In this document: positions 51,100 to 63,618 of the stretch, in pieces
How positions within the stretch are numbered: position 1 is the stretch's first letter
How the letters are laid out: every line of letters starts with the position of its first letter
From: Malania oleifera
Lineage: Eukaryota; Streptophyta; Magnoliopsida; Santalales; Ximeniaceae
NCBI RefSeq assembly: GCF_029873635.1
Contig: NC_080421.1
Coordinates: 41,459,120 to 41,523,119 of the forward strand
DNA: 64,000 bases
Direction: 5' to 3'
Made by a program: the position numbers and the translations under genes
Notes under the pieces: model-generated
Told to the model about the DNA's origin: nothing
What the model saw: only the letters and a program-made list of their open reading frames with translations
The model's database searches: none

Positions 51100-54000
51100 C
51101 CAGAACAAAACGCCCCCCCTTTCGGTGTCGTCTCTCTCCTCCGTCTCTCTCTCCCACTCTCCTCAATTTTTCAGTTGATGTTCGGCCGATGAAAAATTAG
51201 AGAATACCACTGGACTCCATTCTTCGCTACCGACATTTCTACCGGAGCGGATTTGTCGTAGGAGCAACGTAGGCATATCCCTTGGGGTAAGGTAAATTCT
51301 CACTTTTACCTCATTTTTTCTTAAATTTAAAGCAAAATGGATGATCAGGTCGTTGTAGGCATAACCCCAAAATTAGGATAAAGGGGTTATTTAGAGATTA
51401 ATTGTTATTTAATTAATGTAAATTTGGAAATGCTAAAATATTGAGCATTCTGGGATTGACCTAAGGTTATTGAATTCAGGGCTCGGGTGAGTGCCGCGGG
51501 TATAATTTTGGGATCCTTGCAGGCGTAGTTCAGGAAATCAGGTAAGAGGAATAAATTATAGCAGTATTTGTTGAGAATTATTGATTGGAAATTATGTGAA
51601 AATGAATTATGATATTTTACTTGAAATTATTAAGATACAAATAATAGATGGAAAATTTTGCGACTTGTGAAGTATACTGGAAATTAAATATGGTGATGAA
51701 TATTTTCTGAGAAAATAATGAAAATGAGAAAGTATGAAATACTGATATGAGCATATTGAAAAACGTTAAAGCATGCAAAATGTGAATTGTTTATTGAGAA
51801 ATAATGAAAATGATATATGTGTGTATCCATATTGAAGAGTTTTCCGAGAAATAATGGAATGTGTGAAATGATATATATATATATATATATATATAAGTAT
51901 GTGAATGAAATGAGCATTGATATGAGAATATTGAAATGTAGGAATTGAAATATGAATATTGAAATGAAAATGAGTATACTGAAATGTGAATATGGTAAAA
52001 TAAATGCTAAGTTGAGAATAAGAAAAGGAGAATATTGTAATGTGAAAAATGCAATATAGAAATTGAAATGTGATGATTGAAATGAGAATACCGATTGTGA
52101 ATATTGGGGAAATGTGAACATTGCAAAGTGCGAAAGTTGCAATGGGATCATTGAAATGCAAATGATGAAATGTCAATACCGCATAATGATTGCAGGTATG
52201 TGGCGATGATAACCCTGATGGATAGAACTTATTTGCAACTGTCTTGAAAAAATTATTTCTTGGGTTAAACTTCTAGCAGGATAGATAAAACTTAATTGTG
52301 ATGAGAGTTGTAGGGGCAATCCAGGTACTTCATGAGGTGGAGGAATTATTTATGATTGTCATGGCATGGCAAAATTGGATTTTTCAAATTATTTTGGCAA
52401 TGGTACGAATAATAGTGCGGAATTAAAAGCTAAGCAATCAAGGAAGGAATTCATTTATGTAAATGTTTGCATTATTTTAATGTGATTATTGAAAGTGACT
52501 CGCGAATTGTAGTTGATTGGCTTTGGAAATGTAGATGTACTTTGTGGTATCTTTGAGATTTTTGGAAGGAGCACGTGGTGGAGTTAGAAGGAGTGAACGT
52601 CATGGTGATGCATCAATAAAGGGAAGGTAATAGTGTGACTGATTTTCTTGCTAAAGAGAGAGAAATGGAAAAAAAAATATAATCTATGAAGAATAATACC
52701 TTCTACCACGTTATCTAAAAGGTATTTTTCAGATGGATAGGTGGGGTCTCGTTTCCGTTCATCGTTAGTTCAACTCTAGAGTTTTGTTTGGTGAATTTTG
52801 ATTCATTTTTTGTTGTGTTTATGTTTTTATCTTCTTTGTTAGTTATGTTTAGTTTTGTTGTCCTAATTTGGTTAGTTGCTCGTGTTGTTTTTTGGAGGGT
52901 TTTATTTTATTTTTCTGTAATCTCCCTTTTGCTTATCTTGTAACCATGGTATTCCTCTACCAAAAGTGAGGGTATATTAATAAATAAATGGAGGTGCTGC
53001 CCTAAAAAAAAAAAATCCTTGATAGATGGATATGAAAACCCTAATGATGGGTTTTGATATTAAGCATAGTACCGTTGCTAGAGGTGTTAGTGCAATTACA
53101 CGGTCTTGCGGAGAGTGTGGTGTGGGCAATCGACTGAGATGTTTAGTAGAGTTATTGTGCCCCCCAAGTCCAGATTAGGGTTATAAACCGGCCAGTCGTA
53201 CTAGAGACGCATGAATGGATTTCCATTTTAATCTAATTGAGTAGGCCAACTGCAGTTAGATTCAGCCTTTGGGCCACACAACCCTATTCATGGGGGGAAG
53301 CATGATGTGGAAAAGAGATCCTCAGGGCAACCATGAGTTACAGACGCGAGGTTGGTACTAAATACCAAGGATACTCATGTGCTGGATAGTTAAATGGAAA
53401 CGAAAAATGAGAAATAAAGAATAATGGAATTGAAGAATGGATATGTGTGAGTTAATAACAGAAATAATTAAGCGAAGTAAAACTCTCCACCTGAGGGCTT
53501 ACTGAGTAAGGTAAGTGATCTGATAGGTATCATATGTAGTCATATTTGGTTGCATAACGTATTAAGGTATAGGGAAGCTACATGTATGGGCAGGTAGACT
53601 TCCCTATTCTTGAGAACTTTGCTGATAAACATGGATTGCATACGAATAAGATTTGAAATGGAAATAAAAGCTTATAAAAGCTTGTATTTTACATCTATAT
53701 GATTATGAGCATATATATATTAGTGTATTTTTCTCAGATGAATTGATGATTTAAAAATTAAAATGTGTTATAACTGAACTCATATTGTCACATACTGTAA
53801 ATAATTTATTCCATCTTACTGAGATGTGTCTCACCCGAATTATCTAAACGTTTTAGGAAATAGAGACAGACCAAAGGATAGAGCTTCAAGATAGTGTAGA
53901 ACGGATACCCTGATATACAAGGTAAGTTTTGGACTAGGGAGGTGTAATTCCCCTAAGATTGTGTTGTCTTTGGGTATGATAGAAATGTGTGTATATGTAT

Positions 54001-54217
54001 ATTGATACTCTGGGTATTGTGTTCTGGATGGTATGTACATTATGTCTTCCGTTGTTAGGTTAATATAAATAGAATGCATATTTACCCGATACCCAATGCG
54101 GGTCGGGTCATGTGAGTGGTATTAGAGTTGTTGACGTGAATGATGTGATGTTTGATGTGTATGATTTAATCATTATTGATGATTTTAAAAAATGGTAAGA
54201 AAAATTGGGGCATCACA
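51100..54217 (+). repeat. LTR of an outer Gypsy element (interrupted by a LINE)
   Basis: A CT-rich leader like that of Tekay LTRs starts near 51110. Later come TACTGAGATGTGTCTCACCC and CGCACAACCC-like phrases at the expected places. It ends GGGGCATCACA at about 54217, and TGGTATCAAAGC (54250-54261) resembles the initiator-Met primer site. The left edge is not resolved. Downstream gag of the same element resumes at 63060. Fossil. Confidence 0.6.
52218..53014 (+). mobile_element. 5'-truncated LINE with RNase H relic and poly(A)
   Basis: Only the 3' end is present. A decayed RNase H domain reads NCDESCRGNPGTS, GGIIYDCHGMAKLDFS and TNNSAELKAKQ, and ends near REGNSVTDFLAKERE (through about 52670), with stops and frame changes between motifs. 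A 3'UTR follows, then GTAACCATGGTATTCCTC, and GGTGCTGCCCT with an A-run (53001-53014). Flanking AACCCTGATGG and AACCCTAATGATGG may be a decayed target duplication. It lies inside the outer Gypsy LTR. Confidence 0.75.
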
Positions 54218-54280
54218 CACAAGGTGTGAAATATTGGACCCATGTTAGTTGGTATCAAAGCTTGGTAAATTGCTACATGA

Positions 54281-56156
54281 TGTAATAACCCAAGGAATTT
54301 AATCAGGGCCTTGTCGACGAACACAGGGAATTCATCGACGAGGGTTCATGAGGATCTCGTCGATGTGGACACTCTTCTTCGATGATAAGATACCGACAGG
54401 TTGTTTTTCGAAGTTCTGAATTTCATCGACGAGGAGAAGGCATTCTTCGACGAACCTCCTTCTTGACCTCGTCGACGAAGGCTAGAGTATAAATAGTAAA
54501 AATCTCATATTTTACGCAGAATTAACAGCAAAATATTTTCCCTCTCTCTCCTTTACAGTTTCTCCCTCTTCTCGCTTCGATTCTGGTCCGTTTCTCGCCG
54601 GATCTACAATCTGAGGCCACCACGATGCTCTTGGGAAAGTTCTCTCCAAGTTTGCTGGAGCGGATCATTGGTGGGACTGAGTTGAATTTCATCCCAGATT
54701 TAGGGTAGGTCTTTTATTCAAAATTAGGCTTTCCAGCAGTTGTAGGAAATGCAGTAGTCGAAGAAATAATAATATTTTATTTTGGGATATATTGTTTCAG
54801 GGTGTTGAGTGAGGAACCCTATGGGTGTAGGACCAGTCACAGTAAAGGATTTTAGCAGGAATCAGGTAAGGGAAATATGCTATGCTAGGAAAATTTAGTA
54901 TGATTTCAGTATAAAGTATATGTTTTTACTAGATTATTATTCAGCGCAGGAATTTATACAGTTTATAAATTATGCTTAATACATTTTAGTTATTGTGTGG
55001 CATGGGAATATGGATATAGTACAGAATCATGTTTCATAGTATTTTCAGGATCATGTTTTACAGAATATACAGACAGGGAAATGCTTTTACAGTTTTTTGG
55101 AATACCATGATTATACAGTTTTACAGTACCATGACATACAGATTTAAAGTTTATTTCAGAAATATTGTTGATATTGATACAGTTTATTACAGCGTCATGG
55201 TTAATACAGTTAATACAAAATCATGGTAAAACAGATAGATTATATATAGAAATGTATTATATAGTATCAAACCTTGATGGACCAGATTCAATCAGTAGAG
55301 CACGATACCGTAGCTATATTCAGTTCAAAGTGCAACCACATTACTCAGATAGTATGTGGCATTCAGAAGTCGATTGTGCCTATGTTGTGGACAAGCTCCC
55401 ATTCAGATAAGGGTTGAGGGGGCTGATCTGAGTGTTGGAGTTCAGTTAACTTACCCTGGTCGCCCATCCAGGATAAGTCCTGCCTATGAACTGCACAACC
55501 CTGTCATAAGGGGTTAAATCATGACTTTCAGTTATCCATCTAGGAAATTTTCTCAGTTATTATATATATGTATGATCATATTTACAGAAAATAAACATAC
55601 CTATAGATATTAGAAGTATTATGAATAAAATATCTAGAAAAATCAATTTATGCTAAGTAACATAGGTATGATTTATATTGTAACAAATATACAGGTTTTC
55701 TCAGTTTTCGTTATTTATGGTATTTTCTAAGTAAGATTTTACAAGCATGTAACTCACTTGCCACACACTAGTAATAGCATATTTCGTCTTACTGAGCATT
55801 GTCTCATCCTAGTGGTTTAATATTTTTCAAGTGATCCAACTAGGTGAGTAGATCAAGCTCGTAGGTAAAGGGGCTACAATGCTGCCCTGTCAATAGAGTG
55901 AGTATTTTGGGAGGTTATTTTATATAGCCCTAATTTCAGTGGAGGGTATTTTGGGAATAGTTGTATATGTATATTTTGGGAGTATTCTGGCACTTTGGTA
56001 TTGTATATATATATAGATGGTTATGGTTATATGATTTCAGCTTCTCGCTGCTTAGGTTGATCGTTTTATATTAATTAGAAGGTATCGAAGCAGTGGAATT
56101 TCATAGTATTTATTATTATTGTAAAAAAAAAAAAAAAAATTTAGCAGGTCGTTACA
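54281..56156 (+). repeat. 5' LTR of Tekay element 2
   Basis: TGTAATAACC...GTTACA, 1876 bp. A GTCGACGA-type palindrome array (54310-54482) runs straight into TATAAATA (54488-54495), followed by a CT-rich leader. Confidence 0.93.
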
Positions 56157-56477
56157 ATCTAGTATCAGAGCTTAGGTTGCTAGGTTTTGTAGACTTTAGA
56201 GTGCAGCGGAAGCAATACTAAAGTATAGGAAAGGATTTGAGGTTTGTTCTGTAGTCTGGGTACAGGATTTTCGTGATAGTTTCTGTGTTTTTCCTGGGGT
56301 GACGATTTCAGGAAAGCCATAGTAAACTATTTTCGGGTCGTGTGTCTAGGTTACAGGATCTGATTTTGAACTTAGAACAGGGGAGATAGTTAAGTATGAA
56401 TGTGGGATTCAAGTTGAATGAAATACATTAGGTTTGTAGAGGAGATAAGGTTCTTAAAGTGTGTTCCTTATTTTCAG

Positions 56478-57440
56478 GATGGGCCTAGGAAGTAGTGGCA
56501 CAAACGCTGGGGAAGACAGGTCAAGACCTTCCAATATAGGAGGTAAAGATATTGATGCAGTATTGCGCAGCGTCACCCAGCAGGTGATGGCTGAGATGGC
56601 CAGGAGCTCAAGGGAGCATAGCTGCACGATCGAGCAATTTACGCGGATGAAGCCCCCATCTTTTGTTGGAGCAGATGACCCAATTATAGCTGAAAATTGG
56701 GTCCAGGACATTGGAGAGACGTTGGTTATGCTTCCATGTACGGATGAATAGAAGGTGGTATTTGCGACATTTAAATTTACATGAGAGGAGAAGCAACGGC
56801 TAAGATCTGCACGACTAATTGAGGAGCAGAGATCGGTTCCAGTGCTAGTGACGTGGGACCGATTTAAGGAACTATTCTTCAAACGATATTTCCCTACTAT
56901 CGTTCGGAGCACGAAGGCAGCAGATTTTATGCACCTGATATAGGGGCAGATAACAGTATCTCAGTACGCAGCTCGATTTATTGAGTTGTCATATTTTGCC
57001 CCATATTTAGCACCAGATGAAGAGGGTCTGAGGCAAAACTTTTTTGAGCAGGTGATTGGCTTTAGGGCTCAGACATTTGCAAAGGTTGTAGATAGGGCTG
57101 CGATTATTGAGAGTGGTATATAGAGAGGTATAATAGCTTAGAGTCGAAGAAAGAGGCCCACACCTTAGGGTTTTCAGGCTGGTTCCAATTAGGGCCCATG
57201 GAGAGGAGGCTGTGATAGGGGAGATCAGAGGCAGACGACAGGACCTCGTGAGAATCAGGGTACACAGACCTGCCCAGTATGTTAGTATGCGGGAAACGTC
57301 ATTTAGGGGAGTGCTAGGCAGGGAGAGATGTTTGCTATTGTTGTGAGAGACCCGGTCACATGGCACGTGCATGCCCAAGACTGCCAGTCCAAGTCCCAGC
57401 TCCCAGACCCTATCGAGGAGGTTATTAAGCAGCTCGTAGA
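56478..57440 (+). pseudogene. gag relic of Tekay element 2
   Basis: Opens MGLGSSGTNAGED. The gag core has RMKPPSFVGADDPIIAENWV and a later zinc-knuckle region near 57330-57385 (CERPGHMARACPR-like). Broken. Confidence 0.85.
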
Positions 57441-57479
57441 GGCTAGTAGAGGAATGTAGCCCCGGCGACGATTTACGCT

Positions 57480-60400
57480 TTAACACCGGGTGATGTTGAG
57501 GCTGTCGCAGATGTGATGACATGTACTTTTACTGTTCTATCATATCCAGTTATTATTTTATTTGATTCAGGTGCTACTCATTCCTTTGTTTCAACATCCT
57601 ATGTCAAAGTATCTAGAAGTGATACCCAGTAATTAGATATAGAATTGTCAATAGCTACACCGTCAAGGTCAGTGATGAGGTGTCAAAGGGTACTCGGAGG
57701 CTTTCCAATAGAAATTTAGGGGAGAATGCTACTAGCTGACTTGATCGTGTTAGATATGTGTGGGTTTGATGTAATACTAGGTATGGATTGGTTGGTAGTT
57801 AATCACGCTAGCATTGATTGTCATCAGAAAGAAGTAATTTTCAGACCCCCTGGCGAACAGGAATTTAGATTCATTGGTTCACGTGTACGTGCTCCGTTGC
57901 AGCTAGTGTCAGCCATGCAGGCGAGTAAATTGCTTTTGGACGAAGGTCGGGGATTTGTGGCTTTTGTAAAGGAAGTGTCATAAAATGAATCGAAGCTTGA
58001 TAGTACACCAGTAATATGAGAATTTCCAGATATTTTTCCAGAGGAGCTACCAATTGCCTCCCGAATGTGAGGTGGATTTTTCTATAGATTTACCTCCAGG
58101 GACAGCACCGATCTCTAAGATTCCTTACCGTATGACTATAGATGAATTGGGAGAATTAAAGAATCAGTTGCAAGACTTGCTGGATAAGGGATTTAGATGA
58201 CCCAGTGTATCACCGTAGGGAGCTCCAATGTTGTTCGTAAAGAAGAAGGACGGGTCTATGAGGATGTGTATTGACTACAGGGAGATAAACAAGGTCACTA
58301 TTAAGAACAAAACTCCTCTACCCTATATAGATGATCTATTTGATCAGCTCCAAGGTACACGGGTGTATTCCAAGATCGACCTCAGATCAGGTTATCATCA
58401 AATGAGGGTAAAAGCTAGGGACATTGCGAAGACAGCCTTCAGGACCAAGTATGGGCACTATGAATTCCTCATTATGCCATTTAGTCTAACGAATGCCTCA
58501 ACTATGTTCATGGACTTGATGAATAGAGTTTTTCACCAGTATCTAGATCAGTTTGTAGTGATTCTTATTGATGATATACTGGTTTATTCGAAGAGTTTTT
58601 AGGATCATGAGACGCATTTGAGACAGGTACTGCAGACACTCTAGGAGAAAAAGCTTTATGCCAAGTTTAGCAAGTGTGAGTTCTAACTTGAGAAGGTTGC
58701 GTTTTTGGGCCATCTGATCTCAAGAGATGGTATTTCAGTGGATTCCAACAAGATTGATGCGGTGCTGAATTGGGCTAGGCCGAAGAACGTGTAGGAAGTC
58801 AGAAGTTTCTTGGGATTGGCAGGTTATTATCGTCGATTTGTTAAGAGGTTTTCAGCCTTATCAGGGCCTCTCACACGTTTGACCAGGAAAAATGCCAAAT
58901 TTGTGTGGGATGAAGAATGCAAGAAGAGTTTTTAGGATTTAAAGTAGCAACTAGTCACTACACTAGTACTGACGATCCCATCAGGAGGCGATGGTTATGT
59001 AATTTACAGTGATGCGTCTTTGAAAGAGCTTGGTTGTGTACTGATGCAGCATGGTAGGGTGGTAGCGTATGCTTCCAGGCAGTTGAATGAATATGAAAAG
59101 AACTACCCTACTCACGATATGGAATTGGCTACAGTGGTGCACGCACTAAAGATTTAGTGGCCTTACTTATATGGTGAGAAATGTGAGATATTTTCTGATC
59201 ATAAGAGTTTAAAGTATTTCTTTACACAAAAAATAGTTGAATATGCGACAAAGGAGATGGTTAGAACTCATCAAAGATTATGATTGCACCATAAGTTAAC
59301 ACCCAAGTAAAGCAAATGTGGTGGCTGATGCGCTGAGCCGTAAATTAAAGGATACAGAGCAATTAGTAGTAGCAATTTAGCACCTGATTCTGATGGATTA
59401 GGAAAGACTCGGAGTGGAATTAGTGGAAGATGATCCCCGGGCATTTATTGCCAGCCTAGTTGTACAACCTACACTATATAAAAAGATTAAAGTTGCTCAG
59501 GGGGATGATCCATAATTAGCGGAAGTAATGGCCATAATACAGGATTGTCAGGGAGAGGAATTCAGCATTTTAGATGACGGGGCTTTGAGATTTCACACTA
59601 GATTGTGTGTGCCTGCAGATGATAGCATTAGGAGAACAATTCTAGAAGAGGCTCACAGATCTCTATACACTATTCATCCTGGCAGTACGAAAATGTATAG
59701 GGACTTGCGAGAATATTTCTAGTGGAGTGGCATGAAAAGGGAGATTGCAAAATTTGTACAGCAGTGTTTGACATACCAGCAGGTTAAGACTGGGCACTAG
59801 AGGTCAGTTGCAGCCACTTTTCATCCTCGAGTGAAAGTGGGACAACATATTCATGGATTTTGTTATTGGGCTACCACCGGTGTTGCATGGTCAGAATGTC
59901 ATTTGGGTAATCGAGGATAGGATGACGAAAACAGCTTATTTTCTGCCCATTAAAGTTAGTTACCCTATGAACAGACTAGCAAAGATCTATATACAGGAGA
60001 TTGTTCAACCCTATGGAGTGTCGGTATCTATAGTCTCAGACTATGATCCACGTTTTATATCACGATTTTGGAAGAGCTTGCAGGAGGCTTTGGGGACCCA
60101 GTTGGCATTCAGCACCGCTTTCCATCCTCAAATAGATGGTGAGACAGAGAGAATGATCCAAGTACTTGGGGATATGCTACGATTGTGTCTGGGGGTAGCT
60201 GGACCCAGTATTTGTCACTGGTGGAATTTGCCTACAACAACAGCTATCAGGCTAGCATAGGCATGACTCCTTATGAAGCGCTCTATGGTAGGATGTGTCA
60301 TTCTCCTTTATACTGGAGTGAGCTACGTGAAAGGCGATTTTTAGGGCTAGAAATAGTACAGCGGGCGTACATTAAAGTCCAACTTATTTAAGATATAATC

Positions 60401-60881
60401 AGTGCAGCACAGAATCGGCAGAAAAGCTACGTGGATACTCGCTGCCGGAAATTGAAATTTGAAGTGGGTGACCATGTATTTTTTAAAATAGCACCACTGA
60501 AGGGAATCGTTAGGTTTGGGAAGAAGGGTAAGTTGAGCCCTAGGTTTATTGGCCCATTTGAGATACTCGAGAAGATTGGGTCAGTTCCCTATCGACTAGC
60601 TTTACCACCATCTCTATTCTGGATTCATGACGTATTTCATATTTTTATGTTAAGGAAATATATCCCGAATCCTCCCATATTATCAGCTACGCAGAATTGG
60701 AACTCAGTGATATTTTAGCATATGAGAAAACTCTAGGACAGATCTTAGATAGAAAAGAACAGGAATTGCGCAGTAAAAAGATACCACTAGTGAAAGTCCT
60801 GTGGAGGAATCACACGATAGAAGAAGCTTCTTGGGGGCTTGAAGATGAAATCATACAGAAATATCCATGCACGTTAAGATA
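57480..60881 (+). pseudogene. pol relic of Tekay element 2 (PR-RT-RH-INT-tail)
   Basis: Protease with LFDSGATHSFVS (about 57560-57597) and VILGMDWLVVNHASIDC. RT (58228-58602 and around) with [20 protein letters not shown] and the active-site [11 protein letters not shown]. RNase H (about 58980-59340). Integrase (about 59528-60391) with [33 protein letters not shown] and AFHPQIDGETERM. A tail (60431-60881) with DVFHIFMLRKYIP and KVLWRNHTIEEASWG. Broken at many points. Confidence 0.9.
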
Positions 60882-61118
60882 ACAATTTCATTTTGTTTAG
60901 TTCAATGTAATTGTAATGTAGAGTATAGGATAGGTAGTATTTTGGTTTTGAGGGAATTTTCTTTTATAATTGTAATCTCCCAGAACTACTTATGTAACCA
61001 TGGTATTCCTCCACCATAAATGAGGGCAAGTAATAAAATAAGTAGACTGTTTATCTTAAGGGATGATAGAACATAAGGATAACAATTTTGAGGACGAAAT
61101 TTTATAAGGAGGGGAGAA

Positions 61119-62443
61119 TGTAATAACCTAAGGAATTTAATCAAGGCCTTGTCAACAAACACAGGGAATTCGTCGACAAGGGTACATGAGGATCTCATCG
61201 ACGAGGACACACTTCGTCAAAGAGAAGATACCGAGAGGTTGTTTTTTCAAGTTCTAAATTTCATCAACGAGGAGACGACATTTGTGGACAAACCTCCTTC
61301 TTGACCTCGTCGAAGAGGTGACGTGGCTCATTGACGAAGGCCAAAGTATAAATAGTACAAATCTTGAATTTTACGCAGAATTAACAGCAAAATATTTTCC
61401 CTCTCTCCTCTACAGTTTCTCCTTCTTCTCTCTTTGATTCTAGTCCCGTTTCTCGCCAGATCGATGATCTGAGGCCACCACGAATCTTTTGGGAAAGTTC
61501 TCTCCAAGTTTGTCGGAGCAGATCGTTAGTGGGACTAAGTTGAATTTTATCCTAGATTCAGGGTAAGGTCTTTTATTCAAAATTAGGTTTTCCAGCAGTT
61601 ATAGGAAATGTAATAGTCGAAGAAATAATGATTTTTTATTCTGGGATATATTGTTTTTAGGGTGTTAAGTGGGGAACCCTGCAGGTGTAAGAGTAGTCAC
61701 AGTAGAGGATTTTAGTAGGAATCAGGTAAGGGAAATATGCTATACTAGGAAAACTTAGTATGATTTCAGTATAAAGTATATGTTTTTATTAGATTATTAT
61801 TTAGAGTAGGAATTTATGCAGTTTATAAATTATGCTTAATACATTTTAGTTACTGTGTGGCATGAGAATATGGATATAGTATAGAATCATGTTTGACAGT
61901 ATGTATACAGAAACATGTTTTACAGTATTTTCAGGATCATGTTTTACAAAATATACAGACAGGGAAATGCTTTTATAGTTTTTCAGAATACCATGATTAT
62001 ACAGTTTTACAGTACCATAACATACAGATTTACAGTTTATTTCAGAAATACAGTTGATATAGATACAATTTATTACTGCATCATGGTTAATACAGTTAAT
62101 ACAAAATCTTGGTAAAATAGATAGATTTTATATAGAAATGTATTATATAGTATCGAATCCTGATGGACCAGATTTAGTCAGCAGAGCATGGTATCATAGC
62201 TATATTCAATTCAGAGTGCAACCACATTACTCAGATAGTATGTGGTATTCAGAAGTCAATCGTGCCTATGTTGTGGACAAGCTCCCCTTCAGATAACGGT
62301 TGAGAGAGCCGATCTGACTGTCGGAGTTCAGTTGACTTACCCTGGTCGGTCAGTCAGGATAGGTCGCACCTACGGGTCGCACAACCCTGTCATGAGGGGT
62401 TAAATAATGACTTTTAGTTATCCATCTAGGGAATATTCTTAGT

Positions 62444-62486
<43 letters not shown>

Positions 62487-63054
62487 CATATTTACAAAAA
62501 ATAGACATACCTATAAATATTAGAAGTATTATGAATAATATATCTAGAAAAATCAATTTATGTTAAGTAACATAGGTATGATTTATATTGTAACAAATAT
62601 ACAGGTTTTCTCAGTTTTCGTTATTTATGGTATTTTCTAAGTCAGATTTTACAAGCATGTAACTCACTTGCCATACACTAGCAATAACATATTTCGTCTT
62701 ATTGAGCATTGTCTCATCCTAGTGGTTTAATATTTTTCAGGTGATCCAGCTAGGCGAGTAGATCAGGCTCGCAGGTAGAGGGGCTACAGTGTTGCCCTGT
62801 CAGTAGGGTGAGTATTTTGGGAGGTTATTTTGTATAGCCCTAGTTTCAGTGGAGGGTATTTTGGGAATAGTTGTATATGTATATTTTGGGAGTATTCTGG
62901 CACTCTAGTATTGTATATATATGATTATGGTTATATGATTTCAGCTTCTCGCTGCTTAGGTTGATGGTTTTATATTAATTAGAAGGTATCGGAGCAGTGG
63001 AATTTCATAGTATTTATTATTATTGTAAAAAAAAAAAATTTGCAGGTCATTACA
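61119..63054 (+). repeat. 3' LTR of Tekay element 2
   Basis: TGTAATAACC...CATTACA, 1936 bp. TATAAATA at 61347-61354 and a (TA)n run at 62448-62483 that is much shorter in the 5' LTR. Confidence 0.93.
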
Positions 63055-63059
63055 CATGA

Positions 63060-63618
63060 ATTCAGTTACCTTCGTTTGTGGAATTGTGTGAAGCATTAGT
63101 AAGAGATCATGCCAACTAATACCAAGAGAATTGAAGCACTAAAGGCACAGGTTGATACATCCAATAATATGACCATAAAGATGGTCAAACTTGCTAAATG
63201 AGTTGATGCTTTGAAGGGATCACAAAAACATCAATAGAGTCCTATGGTGGAGATTCTAAAGGACCTCCACGTGATAGTAGAAACTTTGCAGACTTAAATG
63301 GCAGAGCTGACTACCAAAATGAACCTAATGGTTCTTGCTACAGGAAACTCCAATGCTATAGAGTCTAGAGGAACCAAAGTTCCAAAACCCAAAATGCTTT
63401 AGGGATGCTTGTCATGCTAAGGAGTTAGATTAATTCTTATTTTATTTGATATAAAATCAATGCTTTCATATAATAAGAAACAACTGAGAACGCGTGGAAG
63501 TATCCATGACTACAATGTACTTGGTTGGTGATGTTAAGCCATGGTAGCATACCAAATATGATGAAATTGAGAATGGAAGGTGTGTAGTTGATTGTTGGAT
63601 AGACTTGAAGAGAGATCT
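63060..63618 (+). pseudogene. gag relic of the outer Gypsy element
   Basis: Follows the Tekay element 2 insertion. Readable pieces are RIEALKAQVDTSNNM and YLVGDVKPWWHTKYDEIENG, typical of Gypsy gag. Together with the LTR and primer site before 54261 this is one element split by Tekay 2. Broken. Confidence 0.65.

Larger units (their letters stand above)
54281..63054 (+). mobile_element. Ty3/Gypsy chromovirus, Tekay/Del-type, full length, broken
   Basis: 8.8 kb: 5' LTR 54281-56156, primer site TAGTATCAGAGC (56160-56171), gag, PR, RT, RNase H, INT and tail, 3' noncoding region, purine tract AAGGAGGGGAGAA (61106-61118), 3' LTR 61119-63054. A perfect 5-bp target duplication CATGA lies at 54276-54280 and 63055-63059. 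LTRs are about 90-95% identical by eye with one indel of about 23 bp, so the insertion is young to middling in age. The genes are broken at more than a dozen points. It sits just downstream of another element's primer site. Confidence 0.95.
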
